From: Xiphias gladius
Taxonomy: Eukaryota; Chordata; Actinopteri; Istiophoriformes; Xiphiidae
Length of the DNA stretch: 64,000 nt
Direction of reading: 5' to 3'
Assembly: GCF_016859285.1 (NCBI RefSeq)
Contig: NC_053405.1
Span: forward strand, 6,051,760-6,115,759
Made by a program: the position numbers and the translations under genes. Below, one piece after another: positions 1 to 43,184 of the stretch. Within the stretch, counting starts at the first letter, position 1; each line of letters starts with the position of its first letter. A model generated the notes under the pieces. That model saw only the letters and a list, made by a program, of their open reading frames with translations, was not told the origin of the DNA and searched no databases.

Positions 1-269
1 AAACCACCATCAAAAATAGTGATTACTGTGCGGAACATTTAATATTACTTGTCAGCCTTAAAAAGTTAAACTATTTTCCACATGTGGTTGGTAGGAAAAA
101 AAAGTCAGTTGCCTTCATCAAGCACTTTTCCATCTGCTTGGTGGATAAGAGACTAAAAAGATCGAGTGATCACTTTGACTACTCGATGGCTTTGAGCGTC
201 TCGTTGTTGTGCTAAGTAAATACTGTGTGGACTGACCATGTCTGCACGCTGCTTGTATCTTCCTGTCAG

Positions 270-3200
270 GTACGGATTAGCGCCTATATCCACCGACTAT
301 CTGCAGCCCACCTATGATCAGCTGCGCATTGAGCTGTACCAGGGCTCCGTCACACACAAAGACGCCCGCGTCAGAGGATTTGATCTGGTGACCAGTATAG
401 AGCTGTAAGTCTCTGTTCACTTGAAGCGTTAACGCACTGCCATTGGTTTGTATTAATGAGTCTTTTTGTTGCATTTTCTTCTTCTTTTGATTCTGTATCG
501 TTTCCTCTCTCCGTCTTACTTATTCTCTGTGTAGATTTTAATCTTTGTGTCGCTCTCTGTCCCTCTGTGCCATTTATTTATCACATGGCTGTCTCCAGCA
601 TAGAGCACCTGACTCTTGCTGATGTGGAGCGCTTCTCTGAGGTGGTGTTCGGTTACATGACCCCAGCGGCGGTTATCGTCAGCACCCCAAACTCTGATTT
701 CAACCCACTTCTCCCCGGGCTGGCGGGTTTCAGGCACCGTGACCACAAGTTTGAGTGGACCAGAGCAGAGTTCAGATCCTGGTACAGTATGCTGCTTTTT
801 AAAGATCCATTTTCAGGCATTTTTGGTTTCCGATGTGGAGACGACAGGGAATGTGAATGGATCAATTGAACCAGAAACCCATCAGTGCTGTTAAATCTCC
901 CTTCCTGAATAATAGTGATTTGAGCTGGATTTTGTTAAAACTAGATCCCTCCTCAGGGCTCTGAAGGTGTGTTTGGAGTTCGGTTATGAGGTGGAGCTCA
1001 CTGGTGTTGGACAGGCCCCCTCAGGCCAGCAGGAGGGAGTCGGCTTCTGCTCTCAGATCGGGGTGTTTCACCGGCTCGGGGGGAGAGATGGCTGCCACAT
1101 GTCGCTTGGTGACGAGGTAGAGGATGTCTTTTCATACACGCTGGTGAGTATGTTAGATTTGTAGATTACTGGTTGTCAAGTGTTTGGCTCTCAAATGCGT
1201 TGGGCCGAGGGAAAGTAACCGTAGGTCCTTTCCGTTTGGCTAACTCGGCCCCTCGCTTTCCTCACTCGCGTTTCTTCTTCGCATCTTAGCTCCTCCCCAC
1301 GGGGATGCGAGAGAGAGATGTGAGGATGAGAGGTGGGGATAGAAGAATTTTATTTACCAATCTCAACTGCTCTGTAATTTCGTAGAAGTTACAACGCCGT
1401 ACAAATGAATACAAAAACACCTGCTGCTTAGTGACTGTGGCGCCAGTACAGATTATAGATCTACTGCAGTGTCAGTGTGTCCTGCAATGTGACTGATAGA
1501 AATAACACCAACGGACAATTTGGTAATCACTCAAAAAAGACATTGAGAAACAAATAGAAACAGCTGTTAATGCCCAAAATAAAATCCATAATTTGGTTGT
1601 GACAGGCTGCAGGTACAGGTAGTCTGATGTAAAAGAAGTAGACCAGGTTCCGGAGGGAGCTTCTGTTATTGCTGTCATTCTTGTCTTTGCTGGTAGTTCG
1701 CCTAGCCGGCAGTATTGTAATCATGCAGTGTTATTAATGTTGCAGTAAGGCTGTTTCCACTGCAGCCAGATGTTCCTTTTGTTTGTCCGTAAGATCAACT
1801 GACCAATCACTAAACAGATTCACGTTGAAGGAGTGTTGCCATCTAGTAAGACTTCCACACAAGGGAAACCTTTTGGTTCTTCGTTCTAAGCTCCTCTGCC
1901 CTCAGAGCCCTCTAGTCTCCTCACTCCTTCTTCTCCTCTGAGATGCATTTAATGGGGTTGGAACATCCGTGATGATCGCAGACCTTGATGGATTTCTGGG
2001 TCACAGGAGGAAGCACCTTTAGCTGAATGGAAAGCACCGCATGTAACTGTATTAAAAAAAAGATGAATCCTCAAAACAGTGTTTGAGCTTTTAGAAACGA
2101 CTGATGTGAATGTAGACAGAATTTTGTGACACAGAAATGAATCATAAACTGTTCTACCAGTTGGTTATCTGAGTAATTTAGTCATTCCAATGTGTTTATT
2201 TCACATAGCAAAAAAGGAAAATTAATACTTAATGTGACTGTAAATTAATTTGTCATCTTTAGTGTGTTCTAAATCGTATCGTTAACCTTATTACACGGTT
2301 TTGATGCCTTTTGAGGCCCCATAACAAGTGGAAAAATCCCCTCATACAAGCCCTGATTATCTAGATAGATAATAGATAAGATAATATTGAACTGTTTTGT
2401 TGACATGAAAAGGAAACCGTTATCATTTGATGCAGGTGTGGAAGCTTTTAGTCACTAATGAACTTAATTTCCAATTATTAATCACTCCAAACGAGGATCA
2501 TAACGCTGGGGGATTGCAATCCTGCATCTTCGTGCATTCTCACTATAGACGAACAGTGATGTGACAGTACCTTTTATTGGTAGTTCCTATGAACTGCAGG
2601 GCTTGACACCTGTACCACAGGCCACCCACCCACAGGCGGCCCTCAATGCCCCCTTGAAAAATGGAAACATGTAATTGACACAGTCACAAAGGTTAATTTT
2701 AATAATAGAGATATTCTGTAAGTGCTATGCCTCTCGTCCGACAGGCGAAACGTCTTCAAGAACTTCAAGCAAGTCCAGTTGCCTTCGCATAGCACTTGCA
2801 GAATACCATGATCTGGATGACTGAGAATCTTCACAGTAGTAGAGATATGTAGGCTAGGCAGGCAGACTAGAGAGCCAACAGACAGGGGTCTCAGTCTTGA
2901 TGCTTCAATGCCTTTTTTAAAATAAATGAATTAGGTCCGATGACTTTTCATCCTGGTGGTATAAATACTGACCCCGTGTCAGTAGCTTGAGAGATATTTA
3001 ATGATCCCTCTTGGCTTTGGGACAGCACAAATATCACAAACAGTCTCTCTGTTTATCCATTATCCACAGGTCCAAAGCTCTTATGTTCTGATCTATGTCT
3101 GTTATGTGTTTCTGCATCAGCTGTACAGTGTAAACTATCCCAGCCTGCATGACAGCAACATCTTGGGGAGGGTCCTGGTGAGCGAGGTGTTATATTGGGC

Positions 3201-5007
3201 AGAAAAGCTAAAGGGTAAATGGAAGGAGGAGATGACTGGAGAGGGGAATGGCGCCCACACACTGCGTCAGCCTGAGGGAGGAGAGGGATGTGTCTCAGAG
3301 CGATGCACGGAGGTGGAAGAGAAGCAGACAGGTGAATATCCAACAGCAGTTCTAGATTCCTACAAAGTTTGGCTCAATCAAATGAGAACCAACATTGAAA
3401 GTCGTAGGGCCAGTAAAAAGTAACCACAAATATCGTGGCACCAATGTGTTTGTACTGCCGGACTGTTTATTATAGGTGTTTTTGATTAATGTGGTTAATC
3501 ATCCACATATAAAATACATTTTTTTATTTTTATTTATTTTTTTTCAAAAAAATCAAATCTCACACCTACAGCGTGTGGCGCAGAGAAGAGAAATCTAGTG
3601 GAGCAGTGTGGGAAAGGTGCCTCAGAGGATCAGGAAGAAGAGGATGAAGAAGGGTTTTGGACAAATGGCGAGAAACGACAAGATTCATCCACATTGCGCA
3701 GGTGTGTTTCCTCAAGGAAGATGAGGTGGAGTGGTATTGCCATGGTAAGTCAGAAGGCTGTTTGTGGTATGCAGATCATGACCAGGGCCTGTGATGCTGC
3801 ATGTGACATCTGATCCTCTGCAGGTTGTGCTGGTTCAGTACAGTTCTCTTAATAAACTTTCATGTCTTGCCACTAATTAAAGAGTGTCTGAAAAGCTCAG
3901 ACTTTAAATACAGTTAAATTTCTGTATTTGGACACATTTCCATTTCCATGTAGCTGCCAGTGAAAGGAACCATGTTGTGGCTTTCACGTTCATTTAATTC
4001 ATCAGAAAATGTATGGTAATGTGTGGTAATATTAAGATAGTGTGAACCCGAGACACAGTCATATCATCCGGCCAGTAACCACTTTTATCTGTGCTGGTAG
4101 GTCTGTGTCTGTACCTCTGGATGTGCTGTGGTCCTGCTGTCCCAAAGTCAGTGCCCTGAGTGGAAGTCTCGGTAATCTCAGACGTCTCCTGATGGATGAT
4201 CCCCAAGTTAAACTGAGCCAGGACGGTGCTGCTGTGCTTGTAAATGACCAGGAACTAGGTACTTTTGCGATTTTCTCAGTTTTGTTTGTATTGTAAAATG
4301 TCAACATTCACATATTAAAAGGGGAAGAATGTATGGTGTAAAATGTGAGTTTTTAATCGACATATACCTCTGGTGATGTATATATTTCCTCTCCACTACT
4401 GATGTTGCTTTAAACTGGGATGTAAATAATTCTGGATTTAAAATGCTTGGAAAGAAAATTGGCTTTACTAATGTTTTATGAGGACGGGAATGCAGTTGCC
4501 ATGTTTATTAGACCTCAGAGATACACACAGTGTGTTTTGGTGATTAACGCTAAATGTAAGCATTTGTTTGTTCACATGAAAACTCCATAGGGCAATTTAA
4601 ATCCCTCCATGTAAAATGCAATACTAAGGTTTGTCCAGCTGATGTCGCCATTTCAACTGCACATTGGCTCCATAGTGGTTAAGTGTTTCGCAGAGCTTAG
4701 TTTCCACGAACAGTGTATTATCAGCTGCCTTCACAATGTGTTTTCCCACTCTTCTACTCAGCCTGTGAATAATTTGATAACTGAATAATTCTGTGGTTGT
4801 GACACTGGTCGTTCCTTTGCGTCCTTAGACTTTGAAGAGGAGGAGGAGGATCATAATGATCTGGGGGACAGCGGGTATGCAGAGCTTGGGCAGCGCTCCC
4901 ACACTGCCGAACAAGAGGAAGACTGGGAGGCAAATGTTGATCTGGAGGATGCAGCTTTGTTTACAGGACAAGTAGGTGACTTGTTCAGATTTAACAAGGG
5001 AAATTAG
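270..5007 (+). CDS. henmt1: Small RNA 2'-O-methyltransferase HENMT1, 5'-partial, 7 exons
   Basis: HEN1 enzymes methylate the 3'-terminal 2'-OH of piRNAs in germ cells. Seven exons are visible: 270-404, 599-781, 957-1143, 3121-3331, 3572-3701, 4101-4258 and 4829-5007. All splice phases match (2, 2, 0, 1, 2, 1) and the last exon ends in TAG. Exons 1 and 2 join as SIELIEHL, which carries the family's metal-binding E-x-x-E-H. The second metal-site His is in DHKFEW near the end of exon 2, after the STPNSDFNP motif. Later exons carry EFTGVG-like VELTGVG and NYPSLHDS. The SAM-binding N-terminus lies left of the window. About 393 residues are encoded here. If the missing part matches human (about 88 residues), the protein would be about 90 residues longer than human HENMT1, mostly as a low-complexity, very acidic C-terminal tail. 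The gene is convergent with eeig2. Exons 4-7 rest on phase and coding potential more than on similarity. Confidence 0.88.
1144..3120 (+). other. henmt1 intron with repeat-derived sequence
   Basis: This intron lies between the exons ending VFSYTL and starting LYSVNYP. I see no coding exon in it. Its 3' part holds a dispersed-repeat fragment, listed separately. The stretch 1190-2080 has low-complexity and hairpin-rich segments and may be another old insertion, which I could not classify. Confidence 0.5.
2690..2840. repeat. Dispersed teleost repeat fragment
   Basis: The segment includes the phrases aaacgtcttcaagaacttca and caagtccagttgcct, followed by a tail like gatctggatgactgagaatc. I recognise this wording from a very common fish interspersed repeat. 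The parent element is not identified here. Confidence 0.55.
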
Positions 5008-5221
5008 AAGGAAGCAAATGCTTTCCCTACTAAACAGTGCAAGTTGTACTAACAAATCCCAAACTGCACTGTAAAAACCTTGGCTTTTGGATTTGTTAGA
5101 TTGCTTGCGTTGACTGCAGCTTTGTGTTTTGAGTGTGAAAAAAAAGGTCTTAGGGCAGGTCATTGAAAAAAGTTAGTGCTTGGACTGAAAGAAACTCAGT
5201 AAATCCAAATGTAAAAATCAC

Positions 5222-5227
5222 AATAAA
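5222..5227 (+). terminator. henmt1: henmt1 poly(A) signal
   Basis: AATAAA lies 215 bases after the henmt1 stop codon and is the first perfect hexamer downstream on the + strand. Cleavage would be expected about 15-30 bases further on, just short of the eeig2 3' end. Confidence 0.7.
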
Positions 5228-5289
5228 ACTCTAAAATGTTCATATTGTGAATGCTGTGGATTATACACAGGTTGAAAGGGGACTCGTAC

Positions 5290-8200
5290 ATGCCGAGGCT
5301 TTTAAACAGTTTTATTCAGTGCAAGGTACACATTTGAAGCATCCAGTACACTTGTTAAGGAAGCAAACGTTGGTCGAAAGTACAAGTCTGTTACAGGAAA
5401 CACTGGACAGTGTCAGAACAGCGTAGAACATCACTTTACAGAATACATTTTACAGTTTTATATAGACAACAGCTTCACAGAAGAGAAGAAGCAACCATGT
5501 TTGTAACAACATGTTAGGTACCAAGATGACCATACCTGTGTCACACAGGTAAAACAAGTGATTTTTATCCAAAAAGACAATAAAAAATCTCCAATAGTTG
5601 ATATTTGGTAGCCATAATTCATACACTTAACACTGTCTTAACGATGTAGTGCGAAACCTTTTTTCCCCTAAACAATAAAATATTTAGCAAAAATATGGCA
5701 CAAAATCAGCAAAGAAAGATTCAAAAACAAAGATGATGATATTCTATAGATGTGATTTTCAACACAGGACATTTAAACTATGCTACACTTTAAAAAAAAA
5801 AAAAAAAAAGTAAACAAGGACAAAGTGAGAACATTGATTTACAGTTATACATTTACGTTTGTGCAGATATCTGCTTTTAACGATAAGTAATCCGTACAAA
5901 GATGATTTCCTACATGCTAAATAGGCAAGCAAAATAGTTTCCTTGGTCTGGAATATATAAAAAATGGCACTAATTAGTGAAAAGAGGATGTGTCAAGATG
6001 TCCTTTTGATAGCTTGCAGACAAGCTAACAAAAGGACCTCTTAATCATGCAGAACACCAGAACGTAAAAACGGAGACACTGATATATGAAACTCCATACA
6101 CTGATGACACTTATGCAGATATTGATATAACATGTATATTGTTTCTCTAGAAGAGGAAGTATCCCACCTCTACCATGGGTTATGAGAGGAGACAGTTATT
6201 ACAGATACTTTACAGTCTTTTCACTAGTTATAATGAGTCTAATATTGTCATTACAGGTTATGCATAGGCCTGACAAGGTCTCAGGTAATATCAGTGTGTC
6301 GTGTACCTTGGCTAATTTGCCCTCGGTCTAAAAATTGTGCACTTAATCTCCTATTAGGCTAGAAATGCAAATAGTCTACATGCACGAGACTATCAGGATT
6401 TCAGAATTCTCAGCAGATTTACATTGTTGTTAATTAGATTTCTTTCTGTAGCACTAATCGTCAGTGTATCTGATGGATAGAGCAGTTGATATGATGCTAG
6501 GAGAAAAACAAAAGTTCTGTATTTTCTTCATGGCAGTGGATTACTTAAACTAGTCCTTCACCGTACTGTATACAACAGCATACATCAGTTGCACATCAGT
6601 GAAACTGTTGCTGCGTCACAGGATCTTCATTTTGTTCACTGACGTAAGCTTCCCGGTCAACGGGAAAGCTCCGAGAGATGCAGTTGCAAAGCGCTGGAAA
6701 GCGTTGCTATACAATGGATACGCACCTGAAACACTGGGAACTAGATATATGCTCTTTATAGGGTATTTATCACAGGAGCACCTATTCTATTCAGCATTTT
6801 CTACCCTACAAAGGCAGAGAGCAGTAACTTAAAGAAACAGTGAAGTCAAGAAAAAACAGGTTAAATGTTTTCAGTCTGGCTTGCAAACTGTGTAACATAT
6901 AGAAAGGTTGCAATACCTTTATTTTATACTGGTTGGCCTGATTTATTTTATAACTCAAATCATTGCTACAGAGCCTACATACCTAGAAATGCAGATCCTG
7001 CACTCTGCTCTAAACTCCTAAACTTTTAAACTAGTTTATTCAAGAAAATAAAGTTTATTTTGATTTATTTATGGTCTCTAGCTTATGGGAACCTTATCTG
7101 TAAAATTAAATTTATAATTCAATTAAATTATTACATTAAATGTAATTTAATTTACTATGTAATCAGTTCAAATATGATCTAGTGGGAGCTTAAACACACC
7201 AAATCACATGACTCAAAAGTAAAGATGGAAGTCGCCGAGGTCTGCTAAGCTCGTTACCCTTAGCAGGAGCTACCTGGGGTTCGTCTGTCGTTTCTGCCTC
7301 ATTTAGTTACATGGAAAAAGAAACTGAACAGCCAAGATATTAGTTAATCAAAATTTATACTTTTCATTTATAGATAGCAACTAGGGGAAACAGTGGATTT
7401 ACTTTTAGCTTTAGGTAAGACTAGGCTGCTACAGAATGCGAACTAAGGTGTATTTACTGCAACCTGGCGAGAACGGCAAATTCCTGTGTTTTGGCTTGGT
7501 TTCAAGCTACGCTTTTTAGTAACTGCAAATTTTAAAAGCAGTTTTTCACAGAAATCTTCCATTTCTACAGCAGTATATTTGTTAATAGAGCGAAGCACAT
7601 TTCAGAAGGTTTTTTTTCTAAAATCTCTCAGCAGATAAGAACAAACAAATAAGAACAGGGACCACTATGATTACAAGTAAGCATATCGTCGTATTCTCCC
7701 ATTTTCTCTTTGAAAGTACCAACATAGCATTTCTTACAAGAGATCATATGTCCCGCCACTCGTCCAAGATAACAGGATAAGTGTTACTACTAATAAAAGT
7801 AGTCTTACCACATAGCAGACACATACACACACACACGCCACGTTCACACATCTAATAGCTCCCGTCTGATGCCCTGTCTTTATAGTAAAATATCCTCACC
7901 TTCAAAACATCAATGGTTGTTAGAGTGCCAACAACTGCAGCTTATAGGCGAATATTAGATGTAAAGTCTTATTTTTGCGAAGGACTTCTAAAGAAAACAG
8001 TGAGACAAAAGGAATGTATTGAAACACATTGAATATACTCCACTTCAGTCTAGATTTCCCTTCGTTTTGATGAAGCACACAGAGCCCGTCCTTCTGGCCT
8101 CCATTAGAGATGAGAGGCTAATCAATTTCTTCCAGTTCCTAACAGTTTTGTAATGAGTTGGGTTTGAATGCTGGTTGACAGAGTTGACCTCAAAAAGCTA

Positions 8201-8538
8201 ATCAACACCCAAAGCGTGAGTTGTGGGCAGTTTCTGTTACATACACGTTAAATGTTTTGATCAATGTTTCATTTTTCCTTAATTCACAGCTGTATGTGTT
8301 TACATTGAGATAACTATCCATCTCTTTTGTCGGACATTTAGTAAAATCTATCAGGAAGCTGAATTGGACACGAACACAGGAGGGCACTGTTGTGAAGTTG
8401 ACCGTTCACGGACTGATCGGGTTAGACACAGTGCTGATCCGATAACGAGCTGTAGGAATGGAGATCGAAATGGACACGGCCTTGTTACCGATTTTTGGAT
8501 GTCGAGCAGTGTCAGTCCATCACTAAGGGGCTGCAGGT
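5290..8538 (-). other. eeig2: eeig2 3' untranslated region (inferred)
   Basis: About 3.2 kb separates the eeig2 stop codon from the distal minus-strand AATAAA at 5311-5316. The sequence is AT-rich with no convincing ORF on either strand, as expected of a long 3' UTR. More minus-strand hexamers near 6950 and 7060 could give shorter forms. Positions 5790-5808 are a poly(A) run on the + strand. The extent of the UTR is inferred from the signals only. Confidence 0.6.
5311..5316 (-). terminator. eeig2: eeig2 distal poly(A) signal
   Basis: TTTATT on the + strand reads AATAAA on the minus strand. It is 84 bases beyond the henmt1 signal, so the two convergent transcripts would end almost back to back. 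Confidence 0.6.
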
Positions 8539-26725
<18,187 letters not shown>

Positions 26726-26732
26726 GGCACCT

Positions 26733-26740
26733 ATATAAGG
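26733..26740 (+). promoter_or_regulatory. slc25a24: Candidate TATA box for slc25a24
   Basis: TATATAAG lies about 465 bases before the slc25a24 ATG. It would place a start site near 26765, giving a leader with GT and CTTTT tracts. This is supported by position and consensus only. Confidence 0.4.
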
Positions 26741-26939
26741 AAATATGATGTGCTTAGTAACAGTGTGTGTTGTTGATGTTGAAGGGTGTGTCTCGTGTGT
26801 GTGTGTGTGTGTGTGTTGTGTACGCAATAAAAGAGGAGGTCTCCTCAGCCAAACTGAACCGAATCTCTCCACCCTTTTTGCTCAGCGTCGCTAAAACTAC
26901 CTCACCCGCCCAACATCCTTCTGTAAACCTGCATTACAT

Positions 26940-27186
26940 CGCTTTCTTTTCTTTTCTTTTCTTTTCTTTTCTACCGGATCGCACTCTACACCGGCTTACG
27001 GGGACTTTTTTCTGCGACTTCTTCATAGCTGCAACGCGGAAATCTCTTTGAAATCTTACGGGACCATCCAACTGCTTGGAACCAGAAGTGCCAACCGCAG
27101 GAATTGGTTTGTGTGTGTGTGCGCGTGTGTGTGTGTGTGTGTTTCCAGTGCAGTTTAATTGCCACATTTGTGTGTGTGTGTGTGTA
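26940..27186 (+). repeat. Simple repeats in the slc25a24 leader: (CTTTT)n and GT tracts
   Basis: A CTTTT array occupies about 26944-26972, and two GT-rich tracts occupy about 27108-27142 and 27168-27186. The last ends only 11 bases before the start codon. An earlier GT tract is at about 26795-26820. Confidence 0.85.
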
Positions 27187-27197
27187 GATTAAAAGCC

Positions 27198-40086
<12,889 letters not shown>

Positions 40087-41180
40087 GCGGCGGAGTCACC
40101 TGGGACTACCGGAGTGTAAGAGGATGTGCAGCAATTTTGTATTTCCAAACACTTCCCTTCTGACATCCAAGGGACACTTTCACGTTAAGAACTTGTTTAC
40201 CTGTAGGTCACCAACGTCGGGACTCAGACTGATACAGATACTAGAGCCAATGTTGGAGTTTTAAAATCGTTGCAGGACTTAGCCTAAGCTTTTGAGCCAC
40301 TACAGAAAAGGAATTGTTTAGAAAAATCCTGCAGCACTCGCATAGGGCTAATAAAAAGAAAAAAAAAAAAAGACTAAGACTACTACAATGTTTCCATCTG
40401 TATGGAGTTTTTGTCCAGGCTGCGTTTACGATGCGTCCACAGAATTAAGTGCGCTGTCGGTCTCAGGGCACAGTTGTGGTCAACTGACCATTTAATCTAC
40501 CAAAGATGTGGATATGTAGACTTTTGGAAACACAAACACTCGGAAAGGTTATATTTGATTTCAAGGCATTTCTGTTTGCTTTATTTGTTGGTTTGAGTAT
40601 AAATGTCAGTCTTTTTATATAAGTCATTGTAAGTATGGGTCCTGTTGATGTCACTTCACCAGAAACGTGTCACATGTTTCTCTAATATTTGACCAAAAAG
40701 CACCTTATTGTACCAATCTTGACCCTTTTGGGAAATCCAGTATATCCCCTGATGAAGTGGAGTAAAATAAATTCATAACACATTGTTTTTGCTATCTCTT
40801 GATTATCATAAAGTAGTCAGACCAAAAGTTTGTTCATTTTAATTCCCTACAGACACTGGTCCAGCTTTATACAGCTCCCCGAAACTTTTGGTGCAATGCT
40901 GCATTTAGACATCGGACATTCACTGTTATGATTGAGACAGGTATGTCTTTTGGGAATGGATTTCACTCGAGTGTTGTTGGTTCCACAAATGTCTCCTTTA
41001 TATAACATTATTATGGCACCTTTTTCAGTGACTTTGGTGACCAGGGGAGTAATGTGCCTTATGTGATTTTCTCTGATGTCTGCGTACCTCTCCACCCTCC
41101 CTTTTTCTTGCCTTTCCTTTCCAACATTTGGTTAATTAGATGCTATTTACTGTAATAAAAACATTTGAATACAAACACGA
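40087..41180 (+). other. slc25a24: slc25a24 3' UTR with two poly(A) signals
   Basis: AATAAA occurs at 40766-40771 and at 41154-41159, so the 3' UTR is about 0.7 or 1.1 kb. There is no ORF of note. The region ends about 0.95 kb before the convergent tmem69 transcript. Confidence 0.65.
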
Positions 41181-42137
41181 GAGTTGCATTTGCATTTATT
41201 TTCAGTTGACTATGGAGGAAATTGATTTTACTATGATTGAATATACAGTATTTGATGTCTGTCGCAAACCTCCATGTGTTCTAAACTGAGTACAAGTCTT
41301 CGCTGGCGCGTGTTCTGCCATTTGATGGTGTGCAGTTGACCCCGAGGCTTAAAGTACAGATTAGTCCAGTTCGGCCCTTATGTAATACCCTTCTCCCCAG
41401 CGATGTCACCACTCCTGACTTTAGCTGCCTGATCCTAAGCATCTAAGAGGACACGGCTAATTTGTAGCAGAGCCACCACACTAATCCAAGGACTGAGAGA
41501 AAGGAATTGCCTTTCCAGCTATCCTGCTCCCGCTGTATAAAAGACCGATCTTCCTTTAGTCCAAAAAAACAACACAGTATGTTATAAGATACAGGTGCAT
41601 TTACTTTATACTCATTAAGTGTGGACTTGTTACGTAACGTTTTTAAGTCCATTTTATTATTTTCCTTTGACTTTGGCGACTCCTATTGGTAGTATTTAAA
41701 AAAAGAAAAAGAAAAAACTCATACTTATTTCCTCTGAACAATGTGAAAGATGGTACACTCACAGTCACATGTTCTAGACAGAGGCTTTTACATAGTGGCT
41801 GGATGTGGAAGACAAAACTTTTAGACACGATAAGGGGAAACATTCTTGTGCCCTTAAGGAGAAAAGGAATATCAGATCATTGTACCCTATTTCAGAAATA
41901 TGGATGCACATGACATTTTTTTTTTTTTTTTGCCCTGTTCTGATTATACAGAGGTCGGTTTGTATCGTGATATATTAAAAGACACACAACTCCTAACTAA
42001 AGCATTCAAGCTGACGGGACTTTGGTTGACGGGGGCGGAAAACTCGATTATCAAGACAAACCTCAAACTTGGATCACCAAAATAAAAACGTGTTGTAACC
42101 CAGGAATCTCTTGGCCAGCTTTACAATTTTAAATATT

Positions 42138-42143
42138 TTTATT
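42138..42143 (-). terminator. tmem69: tmem69 poly(A) signal overlapping the stop codon
   Basis: On the minus strand the last codons read GAA TAA AA, so AATAAA shares bases with the final Glu codon and the stop. Confidence 0.55.
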
Positions 42144-43115
42144 CTATTTCATCCGAGAAAATTTTCTTTTCTGGGTATATTCCATTAATTATGAGGGTAC
42201 CAACTAGAGAAAAAAATGCCACAGTGGTGAGGACGGAGCGCAGGGCTTTGAACCAGCTGGGGTACGTGGGCAGCAGAGAGAGATCATAATGCAGCGAGAT
42301 TCCAAGTCCCATGATAACCATGGTGGCAGCAGGAACGACGCTTTCGCTCATCAGCATGGCCACCCAGGCTAACAGGGAGGGAACCACGCTGTTGGCCAGG
42401 TTTATCCAGTCCGGTTTGGCTGGGCTGCTCTCAGGGAGAGCGAATCCCCAGCGTGCTCCACCCAGGAAGGAAACGATGGAGGCGCCGTAGGCTAACTGCG
42501 CATAGGCCAATTCTGCGTAGTAGCTCTCAGTCACAGCCATGAGCAGAGTAGGGGACACAAAGGGGATCAGCCCCGCAAACCCCAGGTACAAGGCAGGTCT
42601 GGGACTCTTCCACAAGTCCTTCATGTCGTAGCGCAGCAGATCCAGCTCTTTGGGTGGAGGTTCAGGCGGCAGTCGCTTCTTCAACCTCACAGCAGAGGAG
42701 TGGAAATGTTGGTTCCTCACTAGAAACGGAGCAACGTGCATTTGAGTCCTCAGGAAGGGCTCAGTCGTCATGAAACCAAGGTCAGCAGGAGGTTTTATAA
42801 GTCCAGTGTCCCTTTCTGTGGATGGCAGCCTTGCTGATGAAGCCCGGCAGGTCGGCGGGAAGCCGGATCCGCCACCAGAAGCTGCAGTCTGGGCTGATGT
42901 CCAGCATCTTTGTGGAGGACCTGCCCAGCACAATACCTGAGGGAAAAAAATTAACAAAAAACATTCAAGTTAAAATTCAAATTGAATTTTACTTTCAGAA
43001 TGGTTAATTATTATTAGGGAATATGAACAGTGATGTTTTGGAAGCTGGGATGTCACAAATGGTCCTTTACCCTCTGGCCTGCAAAGGTGCTTCTTCTAAA
43101 TATGACAGCGAGCAT
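42139..43115 (-). CDS. tmem69: Transmembrane protein 69 (TMEM69, DUF3429 family), 2 coding exons
   Basis: Coding exon 1 is 43115-43071 (MLAVIFRRSTFAGQR) and exon 2 is 42936-42139. The junction is phase 0, giving 280 residues. The N-terminus is basic, hydroxylated and poor in acid, consistent with a mitochondrial presequence. The conserved half starts near LLRYDMKDLWKSPRPALYLG, has about five hydrophobic helices (AGLIPFVSPTLLMAV, AYGASIVSFLGGARWGFALP, SVVPSLLAWVAMLM, AATMVIMGLGISLHYDLSL, VLTTVAFFSLVGTLII), and ends PEKKIFSDEIE. The motif GARWGFALPESSPAKPD is the family hallmark. The biochemical role is unknown. The start ATG is the first three bases after a splice acceptor. The region just after exon 1 (about 80 codons) has little similarity to what I recall of other TMEM69 proteins and is less certain. 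The gene is convergent with slc25a24. Confidence 0.88.
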
Positions 43116-43184
43116 CTGAAAAATGAAACAGAGGCCAGGTGAGGCCGAGCAGAGACACACAATAAAGGCTCATTTATTCAGGTA

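Noticed and set aside
3068-3120. Earlier acceptor for henmt1 exon 4 (reading [17 protein letters not shown])
   Set aside because: It is in the wrong context for the family. The acceptor before 3121 joins SYTL directly to [11 protein letters not shown] in phase 0, matching the expected order.
3702-3744. Later donor (ATG|GTAAGT) for henmt1 exon 5
   Set aside because: It is a good donor, but it ends in phase 0 while the next exon at 4101 needs phase 2. The GTGTGT donor after 3701 fits. It could still be used in an aberrant transcript.
27159-27197. N-terminal extension of slc25a24 through the GT tract
   Set aside because: The upstream codon is TTG, not ATG. The extension is just GT-repeat translation (CVCVC).
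42782-42936. Second frame over tmem69 exon 2 reading MLDISPDCSFWWRIRLPADL
   Set aside because: It looks protein-like but stops after about 50 codons and does not connect to the conserved membrane domain. The phase-0 frame does.
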